Of a stretch of DNA of 32,028 bases, positions 1-6,890 are shown in pieces. The notes under the pieces were generated by a model. It worked only from the letters and a program-made list of their open reading frames with translations, made no database searches and had not been told where the DNA came from. Origin of the DNA: Oscillospiraceae bacterium. GTDB taxonomy: Bacteria; Bacillota; Clostridia; Oscillospirales; Ruminococcaceae. Within the stretch, counting starts at the first letter, position 1; every line of letters starts with the position of its first letter. A program made the position numbers and the translations under genes. The DNA lies in the NCBI GenBank assembly GCA_022793675.1, contig JAAWDH010000047.1, positions 1 to 32,028 of the forward strand. Direction: 5' to 3'.

Positions 1-1
1 A

Positions 2-241
2 CTGAAAAATAAAAAAAGCGCGGCCCCGCAGGGCCGCAAGACACTCCTGAGAGTCCCCCATCGGGCCATTCCATGGCCCGACTCCGAAGCCTACCGCAGT
101 TCGGGCGTCTGGCGACCAGCCAAGACGCCCGAAAAAGCTTAGATAGGCCATGCAATGGCCTATTACCGGCGACGCAAACACGCCCCCTTCCCTTCCTGCG
201 GCCCCGTCCGGGCAGCTAAAAGCCTCCCCAAAAGGGGAGGC
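2..241 (-). repeat. Hairpin-rich intergenic repeat, copy A
   Basis: About 240 bp that recur, inverted, at 31669-31905 with only scattered differences. Read on the minus strand it contains a run of perfect stems: GCCTCCCC/GGGGAGGC (222-241), TAGGCCAT/ATGGCCTA, CGGGCGTCT/AGACGCCCG and TCGGGCCAT/ATGGCCCGA. It ends in GCGGCCC/GGGCCGC (20-37) followed by a T tract. No plausible coding frame was seen. It could be a non-autonomous mobile repeat or a multicopy structured RNA. It begins right behind the minus-strand gene that ends at 261 and supplies that gene's terminator. Confidence 0.8.
218..241 (-). terminator. Rho-independent terminator of the SWIM/helical-repeat unit
   Basis: On the minus strand GCCTCCCC, loop TTTT, GGGGAGGC is followed by TTTTA. 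It lies 20 bp past the stop codon of the gene ending at 261. The hairpin is the first stem of the dispersed repeat, so the repeat and the terminator are the same DNA. Confidence 0.75.
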
Positions 242-260
242 CCAGGCTCTGTCCAATAAA

Positions 261-2186
261 TCAGACCTTATCCGGCGTATCGTGCCAGCGCGCCATAAAG
301 GATTCTATCATTTTCTGCGGCCAGTAATTGTTGACGGCCGTTATTTTTTTGCTCTGGTAAAGTTCGTCGACCGCCGTCAGCTGCGCCAGCCGCTCGGCGT
401 TGGTAATGGGCATCATTTCCAACATAGACGGGACGATGCTCCAGTTTATCCGCTTCCGCGCCAGCGCCGCCTTGGGCACAAGCCCTTCCCAATCCTTCCA
501 GCCGCACCGGGTCAGGTATTGGACGTACCGCGGGAGATGGGGCGTAAGGTCGTATTGCCCGCTGGTGATCTGGTCGTAAAAATGCCGCCCCAGTTTCTGG
601 CAAATCTCTGGGTTATCGGAATTCAAGAGGCCGCCCAGGATGCCGTCCAGCTGGCCGTTGGTGCCAACCTCCAGCAGCAGGTCGTACCAGCGCAGGTCAA
701 GCGGTTCAAAAATCTGCTGCCGCCAGGGCGCTTCGGCGTCCACCCAGGAAACAGTAGTGTAATAGCGGAACTCCCAGTTGTTAAGCTGGAAACACTTCTT
801 TTCCTCGTCCCAGGTAAGGCCCTGAAAGAGTGCCTGCGCGACTTGTACCCGCTGGCGGTTGGGGTTCTCGAAAAAGCCTTTGGGGCCAAGCAGCGCCTCG
901 GCCTGTTCATAAGCGCCCGCCGCGCTTTTGGTCAGCAGCGCATGGGCCAGTACCGGCGTCGCCCACAATCCGCCGTACTTGCCGCAAAGCTCCTCGGCCA
1001 GCGCCCGCAGCTCCGCCGACGGCTGGAACATGACCGAACGGTACAGCGCCATCGGCAGCCCGTCGTCAAAGGCGAACACCTTGCCTCTGACGCGGATGTG
1101 GCCGCCGTCTTTCTCCGCCATCCTGCCGGACAGCTTCAGCGCCGCGCAACGGCGGTAAGCCTCGCAGATTTCCGGGCCGGATTTGCCCGGCAGCGCCCAT
1201 AAAAGGCTGGTCAGCAGCTTGCCCTGCTCCGCCGAAACGACGCGGTTCAAGTCGGCCTCGAAGGGCGCGATGGTTTTTAGGAACAGCTCCGCCGTCAGCC
1301 GGCTGGCTGTACCCGACGCCGCAAGCCATAAGTAATTGACGGCTTCCAACGGGGCCTTCTCGGCCAATTTACGGAAATAGTCCTCCATAACCGGGCTGTC
1401 CAGCCGCGAAAGCGCCCAATGGGCGGCTTCTTTGTTCTTGCCCTTTTCGGTCTGGCAGAGGATCGCCAGCTGCTCGGCGTTGGCCGCGTCGTAATGCAGC
1501 GCCCAGATCAGCGCTTCCTTGACGCCGCCCTTGGCCTTTTCCAGCTGGGCAAGATAGAACCCGTTGGCTTTCTCCTTTTCTATCAGGCCAATCGCCTGCA
1601 CCCGGCGCACCATAGCCGTTTTGCCCGCCGGGTCGAACCCCTCGTAGAGCAGCGGCAGCGCCGCCTCGCCCTGGGCAGCCAAAATATTGACGCACAGGTC
1701 GCCGATCTCGCCGTAGCTGTCCCCAAGGCCGCTTTCAACCAGCGCCGGCAGCACCCGGAAGTCGGAAAACATCTTCGGCATCACGGCAAACGCCTGTTCC
1801 AGCAGCGCCATCCGGCCGCCGCCCTTGCTGGTCAGGGCGTTCAGCACCGGCGAAAGCTGCGAATAGGAATAGGCCAGGTACGCGCCGACCGGCTCCGACG
1901 CAAGCGGCAGAAGCTCCCCCGCCGCGCCGACGCTGCCCTGGGTATACGCCACCGCGTCAATCAGCGCCAGCGTATCGAGAAGCGCGCCGCTGCGGGCCTC
2001 CTTGGGCGCAGCCAGCAGCCCCTGCACGCCCGCTTCAATTTTTTTGAACACAGGGCTTGCCGCCGCCAACGGGGCCATTGCCTCAGCCGCGCGCTTCAGC
2101 CGGAAATCCTCGCCCAAAAGGCCGACGCCGGCCATCGCGGCCTGTTCTAGCCGCTCTTTCAGGTCGTAAAGAGGTTGTAAATTCAT
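261..2186 (-). CDS. Helical-repeat protein encoded next to a SWIM protein (DUF5691-like)
   Basis: A 641-residue soluble protein with no signal peptide or membrane segment. Much of it reads as alpha-helical pairs of HEAT type, for example residues 60-330 with many Ala/Leu-rich helices. No catalytic motif was recognised. The ATG is preceded by AGGAGGGG at good spacing. It starts 15 bp after the SWIM gene stops and is clearly co-transcribed with it. From family knowledge, SWIM zinc-finger proteins are often encoded beside DUF5691-type proteins together with MoxR ATPase and VWA genes. Those other partners are absent here, and the DUF5691 assignment rests on context and helical character rather than a motif. 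Its function is unknown; a scaffold or partner role for the SWIM protein is inference. Confidence 0.7.
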   Translation of the reverse strand: MNLQPLYDLKERLEQAAMAGVGLLGEDFRLKRAAEAMAPLAAASPVFKKIEAGVQGLLAAPKEARSGALLDTLALIDAVAYTQGSVGAAGELLPLASEPVGAYLAYSYSQLSPVLNALTSKGGGRMALLEQAFAVMPKMFSDFRVLPALVESGLGDSYGEIGDLCVNILAAQGEAALPLLYEGFDPAGKTAMVRRVQAIGLIEKEKANGFYLAQLEKAKGGVKEALIWALHYDAANAEQLAILCQTEKGKNKEAAHWALSRLDSPVMEDYFRKLAEKAPLEAVNYLWLAASGTASRLTAELFLKTIAPFEADLNRVVSAEQGKLLTSLLWALPGKSGPEICEAYRRCAALKLSGRMAEKDGGHIRVRGKVFAFDDGLPMALYRSVMFQPSAELRALAEELCGKYGGLWATPVLAHALLTKSAAGAYEQAEALLGPKGFFENPNRQRVQVAQALFQGLTWDEEKKCFQLNNWEFRYYTTVSWVDAEAPWRQQIFEPLDLRWYDLLLEVGTNGQLDGILGGLLNSDNPEICQKLGRHFYDQITSGQYDLTPHLPRYVQYLTRCGWKDWEGLVPKAALARKRINWSIVPSMLEMMPITNAERLAQLTAVDELYQSKKITAVNNYWPQKMIESFMARWHDTPDKV

Positions 2187-2200
2187 CGCTTTCCCCTCCT

Positions 2201-3640
2201 TTAAAACAGCAGCCGGATAACAGAATCCGGGGTGACGATACTATACGGGTGCAGGCAAAGGCTGTGGTCGCCGCTGTCGTAGAACATCAGGCCGAAGACG
2301 GCGCTGCCCGCCGGGATCACGCTCGGCAGATGGGCCAGGCGGTAAACGGTCTGATGGTCCTTGCCGTCCTCGGCGCGGTCGCGCAGGGCAATCCGGCCGC
2401 CTGCGGTGTCTTCCAGCACAAATCCGTCGCCAATCCTGCCAAGCTTCCCGACCGGCAGCATCACTGGCGCATACTTAGGCAGCAACGTATTTTTTATCAG
2501 GTTTTTGACCTCTTTGGCCGATTCGGCAACCCCCGCCGACGCGAGTTTCAACAGCGCCCCGAAATCCTCGGCCGCCAGCGTCCGCGGCATCCCGGTTTCC
2601 CAACGGATGCGGCGGCAGCCTTCGCCAGGGTAGTAGTAAAGGGTCGGGATCTCCATCAGCGAAAAGCAGCTGTCGTCGGCCTTGACATACTTCAGCCGCT
2701 TAAGGGGCCGCAGGTTCAGCGTCTGGTCGATATGCCCAGTCTCAATGTCGACCCAGAACCCCCGTTCGACCAGCTCGTCTTTGGCTTCGTCGACCGAAAC
2801 ATCAAAGGAAAGCTGCACAAGCTTGGCCCCCTTTTTGACCGAACCGATGGCCAGCAGCTCGTCCAGCCGCCAAATGCCCCCCAGCGCCTCAAAAAGGACG
2901 TTGTCGTCGGCGGAAAACTGTTCCGCTTCCAGCTTCTGCTCCAAAAACACCCGCGATTTTTTCAGCACCGAGCGCAAAGCGATCAGGATACGCAGCGCTT
3001 CGGCGGTGTAAAAGTGGGCGTTTTCCGGCTCCTTCTGCATCCCCTGCACCGTGCGGGCCAGCCGAGAGAAGGAAACCTGCGGGCCGGTGAGATAATAGCT
3101 GCCCAGGTCTTTGGCCAGCTTGTCGTAGCTCTGGGCGGAGCTGCCCGCCAGCGTCCCGACCCCTGCCGTCAGCAGCTCGTCGACCATCTTGTCGGCCATG
3201 TCCAGCCCTTCCAGCTGCTTGGCAATCTTTTTCTTGCGGGCCGCGGTGCTGGCCTTCTTGGGCTTAGGCGGATTTTCCGCTTCAGCTTCCTTTTTAGCGG
3301 CTTTGGCGGCAATTTTGGCGCGTTTGCCGGCGATGTCCTCGGGGATTCCAGCCTCGGCGAAATCCTTCCCCGCCAGCATCTCGAACATCAGCCCCAGCGC
3401 GTGCTTGCAGGGGAACTGCCTGCTGGGGCAGCTGCACCGGAAAATGGGCGCTTCGCCGCTCCAGTCGCCGGAAACACGGTAAGGGTTTTTGCCGCTCCCC
3501 GCGCAGTCTCCCCAGTAAAGGCTGCCGTCCGCCGTTTTACACAGCCCCGAAAAGCTGCCCTTCTGCGATAGCTTGCGCCCGTTCTGAACAGCTGCAGCGT
3601 TCGGCGCTTGTTGGATGATAAATTGTTCCGTAATTTCCAC
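2201..3640 (-). CDS. SWIM zinc-finger protein
   Basis: A 479-residue protein that starts at a GTG eight bases after AGGAGG. The SWIM signature CxC...CxH is visible at C69, C71, C78 and H80, within FRCSCPSRQFPCKH. SWIM domains chelate zinc and bind DNA or protein partners. Residues about 105-140 are a Lys/Ala/Glu-rich linker (AAKAAKKEAEAENPPKPKKA), probably flexible or nucleic-acid-contacting. The remaining 330 residues form a mixed alpha/beta body with no recognised enzyme motif. It heads a two-gene unit with the helical-repeat protein downstream. No clear promoter lies in the 45 bp between the preceding terminator and its RBS, so expression may depend on read-through from the DUF4177-type transcript or on a weak promoter not seen. 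Confidence 0.85.
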   Translation of the reverse strand: MEITEQFIIQQAPNAAAVQNGRKLSQKGSFSGLCKTADGSLYWGDCAGSGKNPYRVSGDWSGEAPIFRCSCPSRQFPCKHALGLMFEMLAGKDFAEAGIPEDIAGKRAKIAAKAAKKEAEAENPPKPKKASTAARKKKIAKQLEGLDMADKMVDELLTAGVGTLAGSSAQSYDKLAKDLGSYYLTGPQVSFSRLARTVQGMQKEPENAHFYTAEALRILIALRSVLKKSRVFLEQKLEAEQFSADDNVLFEALGGIWRLDELLAIGSVKKGAKLVQLSFDVSVDEAKDELVERGFWVDIETGHIDQTLNLRPLKRLKYVKADDSCFSLMEIPTLYYYPGEGCRRIRWETGMPRTLAAEDFGALLKLASAGVAESAKEVKNLIKNTLLPKYAPVMLPVGKLGRIGDGFVLEDTAGGRIALRDRAEDGKDHQTVYRLAHLPSVIPAGSAVFGLMFYDSGDHSLCLHPYSIVTPDSVIRLLF

Positions 3641-3684
3641 TGCTTTATCCTCCTTTTATGCTGCTATGATTGGATGTAAATAGC

Positions 3685-3722
3685 AAAAAATAGCCGCCAA
3701 GCTTCTACACACGACGACTATT
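3685..3722 (-). terminator. Terminator of the small DUF4177-type gene
   Basis: On the minus strand AATAGTCG pairs with CGGCTATT (one U-G pair) across an 18-nt loop, followed by a T tract. It lies 15 bp past the stop at 3737. Its right arm and part of its loop resemble the toxin-antitoxin terminator at 4288-4334 (CGGCTATTT, preceded by AGCTTGG versus AGCTGGG). Confidence 0.65.
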
Positions 3723-3736
3723 CTTTAACAGTATTC

Positions 3737-3913
3737 TTACTCAGTAACTGACGATCCGTTTTTCACTTCTCTTTCCAAGGTTACAACAACGCCAAAACCT
3801 CTAGTCTGATTAGGACACATTGTAACAACCCGCCACCCATCTTTCGCCAGTTTATTGAAAGTTTCCTCACATTCTTTGACAATTAACGTCAAAACTTTGT
3901 ATTCATACACCAT
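3737..3913 (-). CDS. Small DUF4177-type protein, 58 aa
   Basis: A short gene starting MVYEYKVLTLIVKECEETFN and ending GSSVTE. ACAGGAGG precedes the ATG at about 7 bases. The pattern YEYKV, then a helix ending LAKDGWRVV, then a strand pair GFGVVVTLERE matches my memory of DUF4177, a small beta-alpha-beta family common in Firmicutes with no known function. The protein has no signal peptide or membrane segment. The gene has its own consensus-like promoter at 3973-4000 and its own terminator. The promoter and first 40 nt of the leader are homologous to those of the antisense RNA of the adjacent type I toxin locus. Whether the peptide, the RNA or both matter is open. Confidence 0.8.
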   Translation of the reverse strand: MVYEYKVLTLIVKECEETFNKLAKDGWRVVTMCPNQTRGFGVVVTLEREVKNGSSVTE

Positions 3914-3972
3914 ACCAGAAGCCTCCTGTCGAATGATAAGGCGAACCGTTTAACTGGTACGCCCCAGCTTCT

Positions 3973-4000
3973 ATTATAGCGTTTTTTGCAGGATTGTCAA
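3973..4000 (-). promoter_or_regulatory. Promoter of the DUF4177-type gene
   Basis: Minus strand: -35 TTGACA (4000-3995), 16-bp spacer, -10 TATAAT (3978-3973). The DNA just upstream (TTGTCAGCTTGACA) and the leader beginning GGCGTACC match the antisense-RNA promoter at 4380-4408. The leader can fold GGCGTACC against GGTTCGCC just before the ribosome binding site. Confidence 0.8.
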
Positions 4001-4034
4001 GCTGACAATCTTTTTTGTTTAGACAGCTTTTTCA

Positions 4035-4063
4035 TTGACAAATTTCGCAGGCTATGTTATAAT
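4035..4063 (+). promoter_or_regulatory. Toxin mRNA promoter
   Basis: A perfect consensus promoter: TTGACA (4035-4040), 17-bp spacer, TATAAT (4058-4063). The predicted transcript begins near 4070 with ACACATAAGGCGTACC, the same 5' sequence that starts the opposing antisense RNA. The roughly 130-nt leader before the toxin start carries a CTCCCTC/GAGGGAG hairpin (4103-4137). Confidence 0.9.
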
Positions 4064-4197
4064 GAAAACACATAAGGCGTACCAAAAAACGGTAGGCGGT
4101 GTGCTCCCTCATCAACCTAGTCTTCCGACGAGGGAGGGACACAATATTTCTTCCCTCTCCAATAGCCCTGCAAGGGGAAAAGAGGGGGTGGTTAGCG

Positions 4198-4299
4198 GTG
4201 TATGTAACCTTGAACGAACTACTCGTTCTGTTAGCGTTGCTTGTCCAGGTGGCCATGTTCGTCTGGACAATCGCCAATGACATAAATAATAAGAAATAG
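4198..4299 (+). CDS. Putative type I toxin: 33-aa single-span membrane peptide
   Basis: A 33-residue peptide from a GTG start: a short polar N-terminus (MYVTLNE), one hydrophobic span LLVLLALLVQVAMFVWTI, and a polar, charged tail ANDINNKK. This is the architecture of type I toxins such as TxpA/BsrG and of Firmicutes 'holin-like toxin' peptides, which insert in and damage the host membrane. A strong Shine-Dalgarno (GAGGGGGTGG) lies 5-8 bases upstream and can pair with CCCTCT about 25 nt earlier, so the mRNA may be translationally masked, as in known type I toxins. An in-frame ATG at 4099 would add 33 residues but lacks a ribosome site and crosses the structured leader, so the short form is preferred. 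The identification is by architecture and locus layout, not by a specific family motif. Confidence 0.72.
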   Translation: MYVTLNELLVLLALLVQVAMFVWTIANDINNKK

Positions 4300-4334
4300 C
4301 CGCCCAGCTCCAACTAGTGCGGCTATTTCTTATT
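4288..4334. terminator. Shared bidirectional terminator of toxin mRNA and antisense RNA
   Basis: AATAAGAAATAGCCGC (4288-4303) is perfectly complementary to 4319-4334, a 16-bp stem with a 15-nt loop. Its A/T-rich outer part gives a U tract on both strands. It includes the toxin stop codon at 4297-4299. Transcripts from both sides would stop here, giving about 50 nt of antisense overlap at their 3' ends. Confidence 0.88.
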
Positions 4335-4373
4335 GCCAAACTGGGGGCACACCGTCTAACGGGTACGCCTTAT
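4288..4373 (-). ncRNA. Predicted antisense antitoxin RNA
   Basis: Inferred small RNA of about 85-90 nt from the consensus promoter at 4380-4408 to the shared terminator. It overlaps the 3' end of the toxin mRNA, including its stop codon and terminator. Its 5' end folds as GGCGUACC/GGUGUGCC (two wobble pairs), a stabilising 5' stem-loop. It has no ORF of note. The arrangement resembles TxpA/RatA and BsrG/SR4, where the antisense RNA pairs with the toxin message at its 3' end. Unlike the par locus of pAD1, the shared 5' repeat is inverted in the DNA, so the two RNAs begin with the same rather than complementary sequence. Confidence 0.75.
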
Positions 4374-4379
4374 GCTTTT

Positions 4380-4408
4380 ATTATAATGGATTTTTGCAAG
4401 GCTGTCAA
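4380..4408 (-). promoter_or_regulatory. Antisense (antitoxin) RNA promoter
   Basis: A perfect consensus promoter on the minus strand: TTGACA (4408-4403), 17-bp spacer, TATAAT (4385-4380). It is convergent with the toxin promoter 320 bp away. Its upstream flank and leader match the DUF4177-gene promoter. Confidence 0.9.
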
Positions 4409-4547
4409 GCTGACAAACTATCCTAAAAAGGCAGCGCAGGATTTACCGACGCAGTAGAGTTTTCATATTGTTTGTTCAGATACCCGGGCGAGTAAAAGCC
4501 TTTGAGCTTCTCTTCTAGAAAGCGATCCGTATCCCTTCGCATCCCCA

Positions 4548-6353
4548 TCAATCCAGCTTCAGCACCGCCATAAACGCTTCGGTTGGCACCTCGACAGTTC
4601 CCAACTGCCGCATCCGTTTTTTGCCCTCTTTCTGCTTTTCAAGCAGTTTCTTTTTACGGGTGATGTCGCCGCCGTAACATTTGGCCAGCACATCCTTGCG
4701 CAGCGCCTTGACAGTCTCGCGGGCGATGACCTTGCCGCCGATTGCCGCTTGGATAGGCACTTCGAACAGCTGCCGCGGGATATTCTCCTTCAGGTTCTCG
4801 GCAATTTTGCGTCCGCGCGGATAGGCTTTTTCCTCATGGACAATAAAGGACAGCGCATCGACAATATCGCCGTTAAGCAGGATGTCCAGCTTAACCAGCT
4901 TTGACGCCTGATAGCCTTTCAGCTCATAGTCAAACGACGCATAGCCGCGGGTACGGGATTTCAATGCGTCAAAGAAATCATAGACAATTTCGTTGAGGGG
5001 CAGCTCGTAATGCATCTCCACCCGTGTTTCCTCAAGATAGGTCATATCGATAAATACGCCGCGGCGGTCCTGACACAGCTCCATGATATTGCCGACAAAT
5101 TCAGTGGGGGTGAGGATATTCGCCTTGACCATCGGTTCTTCAGCCATTTGGATCAGCGCCGGGTCGGGATAATTGGTTGGATTATCGATATATTGTACCG
5201 TTCCATCGGTACGGGTAATGCGGTAGATAACCGACGGCGCCGTCGTAATCAAATCAAGGTTGAACTCCCGTTCGAGCCGCTCCTCGATAATCTCCATATG
5301 CAGAAGGCCGAGGAAACCGCAGCGGAACCCAAATCCCAGCGCAATCGACGTTTCCGGCTCAAAAGAAAGGGCGGCATCGTTGAGCTGGAGCTTTTCAAGC
5401 GCCTCGCGCAGGTCGGGGTACTTGGCCCCATCGGCGGGATAAATGCCGCAAAAGACCATCGGGTTGATTTTCTGGTAACCAGGAAGCGGCGACTCCGCCG
5501 GGTTTGCGGCCAGCGTCACGGTATCGCCCACGCGGGTATCGGCAATATTTTTGATGCTGGCAGCGATATAGCCAACGTCGCCGGCCGACAGCTCCGACGC
5601 CGGCAGCAGCCCTTTGGCCCCCATATGCCCCAACTCCACCACATCGAATTCCGCGCCTGAAGCCATCATACGGATACGGCTGCCGGGAGAAACCCGGCCC
5701 TCTTTGACCCGCACATAGACGATAACACCCTTGTAGCTGTCATATACCGAGTCAAAAATCAGCGCCTGCAGCGGCCCGTCGGGGTCGCCGGTTGGCGGCG
5801 GAACCTCCGAAACCACCCGTTCCAGCACCTCGCGGATGTTCAGCCCAGCTTTCGCCGAAACCCTTGGCGCATCCAACGCCGGGATACCAATCACATCCTC
5901 GATTTCGTGGCAGACCCGTTCTGGGTCGGCCGACGGCAGGTCAATTTTATTGACCACCGGCAGGACTTCCAAGTTATGGTCGACCGCCAGATAGGTATTG
6001 GCCAACGTCTGGGCTTCAATGCCCTGGGAGGCGTCGACCACCAGCACCGCCCCTTCACAAGCTGCCAGCGACCGGGAAACCTCGTAGTTAAAGTCGACGT
6101 GGCCAGGGGTATCGATCAGGTTAAAGCGGTACTCTTCGCCGTTATCGGCCGTATAGCTAAGGTTGACCGCCCGCGCTTTGATGGTGATGCCGCGTTCCCG
6201 CTCCAGCTCCATATCGTCGAGCAGCTGTTCTTCCATTTCCCTGGCGGAAACGGTGCTTGTCAGCTCCAGGATACGGTCAGCCAGCGTTGATTTTCCGTGG
6301 TCTATGTGGGCAATGATACAGAAATTGCGGATATGGTCCATCGGAAATGGCAT
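4548..6353 (-). CDS. lepA: Elongation factor 4 (LepA), translational GTPase
   Basis: LepA/EF4 is a ribosome-associated GTPase that can back-translocate or remodel stalled and initiating ribosomes. The N-terminal G domain shows AHIDHGKST (G1), DTPGHVDF (G3) and NKIDLP (G4), followed by domains II and III, the EF-G-V-like domain and the LepA-specific C-terminus with [17 protein letters not shown] and [12 protein letters not shown]. The gene is full length (about 600 aa). Two ATGs lie six bases apart. GGAG is only two bases from the first (6359) but eight from the second (6353), so the second is taken as the start, giving 601 aa. It stands alone, with a long hairpin-rich stretch upstream and the toxin locus downstream; no clear promoter was identified. 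Confidence 0.97.
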   Translation of the reverse strand: MPFPMDHIRNFCIIAHIDHGKSTLADRILELTSTVSAREMEEQLLDDMELERERGITIKARAVNLSYTADNGEEYRFNLIDTPGHVDFNYEVSRSLAACEGAVLVVDASQGIEAQTLANTYLAVDHNLEVLPVVNKIDLPSADPERVCHEIEDVIGIPALDAPRVSAKAGLNIREVLERVVSEVPPPTGDPDGPLQALIFDSVYDSYKGVIVYVRVKEGRVSPGSRIRMMASGAEFDVVELGHMGAKGLLPASELSAGDVGYIAASIKNIADTRVGDTVTLAANPAESPLPGYQKINPMVFCGIYPADGAKYPDLREALEKLQLNDAALSFEPETSIALGFGFRCGFLGLLHMEIIEERLEREFNLDLITTAPSVIYRITRTDGTVQYIDNPTNYPDPALIQMAEEPMVKANILTPTEFVGNIMELCQDRRGVFIDMTYLEETRVEMHYELPLNEIVYDFFDALKSRTRGYASFDYELKGYQASKLVKLDILLNGDIVDALSFIVHEEKAYPRGRKIAENLKENIPRQLFEVPIQAAIGGKVIARETVKALRKDVLAKCYGGDITRKKKLLEKQKEGKKRMRQLGTVEVPTEAFMAVLKLD

Positions 6354-6409
6354 TTGCATTTCTCCTTCTTTGGTTCAGTTCAGTTGGATGATTGGGGAGA
6401 GGTTTTGTT

Positions 6410-6699
6410 GTGAAGGCTTTGCCTTCACCTAGGCGATGTGTTAGGAAGTGGTTCTCCTTATGCCCGGACAACTCACTGGAGTTGTCCTAGCATTCAGCAC
6501 TAAGGTGCTGAATGCTGAAAGAATGCTTCGCATTCTTTTGCGTGGTTGCTCCTCCATAACGTTTGTGCTAGCCCATACGAGGACCCATCGGGAGGGTCCT
6601 CAAACTCTCCTGCCCTTTTTGGGAAAGGGGATTTCGCGGCCTGCGGGCCGCGACCAGGGGGCTCTGCCCCCGGCCCCCGCGATTTTTTGAAAAAAATCG
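6410..6699. repeat. Run of successive perfect hairpins between lepA and the kinase gene
   Basis: Within the 530-bp gap 6360-6890 I find no gene but many perfect stems in a row: GTGAAGGC (6410-6428), GGACAACTC (9 bp, starting near 6465), GCATTCAGCAC (6490-6515), AAAGAATGC (6518-6538), GAGGACCC (6579-6601), CGCGGCC (6635-6652), GGGGGC (6657-6671) and CGATTTTTT (6680-6699). Only the stem at 6518-6538 is directly followed by T residues on the plus strand, so most are not ordinary terminators. The first hairpin and its flank recur at 27244-27309, again just upstream of a minus-strand gene start. Confidence 0.75.
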
Positions 6700-6842
6700 A
6701 GTAAAACTTTTTTCGCCAGGAAGCGTGCGTATCTCACCAATCAATCCTACTGCGTCGATAAGCGCTCTGGTTCTGCGCACCGACGCAGTAGACGTGCAAA
6801 TCTGTGCTGACGTGCACCCGGGCGATTAAAAGTTTTTGCTAA

Positions 6843-6858
6843 GCTTTTTTCAAAAAGC
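6843..6858 (-). repeat. 3'-end GA-loop hairpin element behind the kinase gene
   Basis: In the sense of the kinase gene this is GCTTTTT, loop GA, AAAAAGC, followed by TTAGCAAAAACTTTTA and then TCGCCCGGGTGC. Related copies occur after other genes (14923, 27429) and at 19367. The lead-in contains short GTACGGG-type repeats between the stop codon and the hairpin. Confidence 0.7.
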
Positions 6859-6890
6859 GCGTACTCCCGTACTCTCGTAACCCCCGTACC

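Noticed and set aside
150-1202. 350-aa plus-strand frame and similar long frames opposite the minus-strand genes
   Set aside because: They are high-GC antisense shadows of well-supported genes, with low-complexity Arg/Gln/His-rich translations and no start signals.
4032-4313. Open frames on both strands across the toxin locus (93 and 81 aa)
   Set aside because: They run through promoters, inverted repeats and the terminator stem and lack ribosome binding sites. Only the 33-aa frame from 4198 has a strong SD.
4035-4408. Toxin locus as a MITE because of its inverted ends
   Set aside because: The inverted ends are explained by matching promoters and leaders of two convergent transcripts. No target duplication or further copies were seen.
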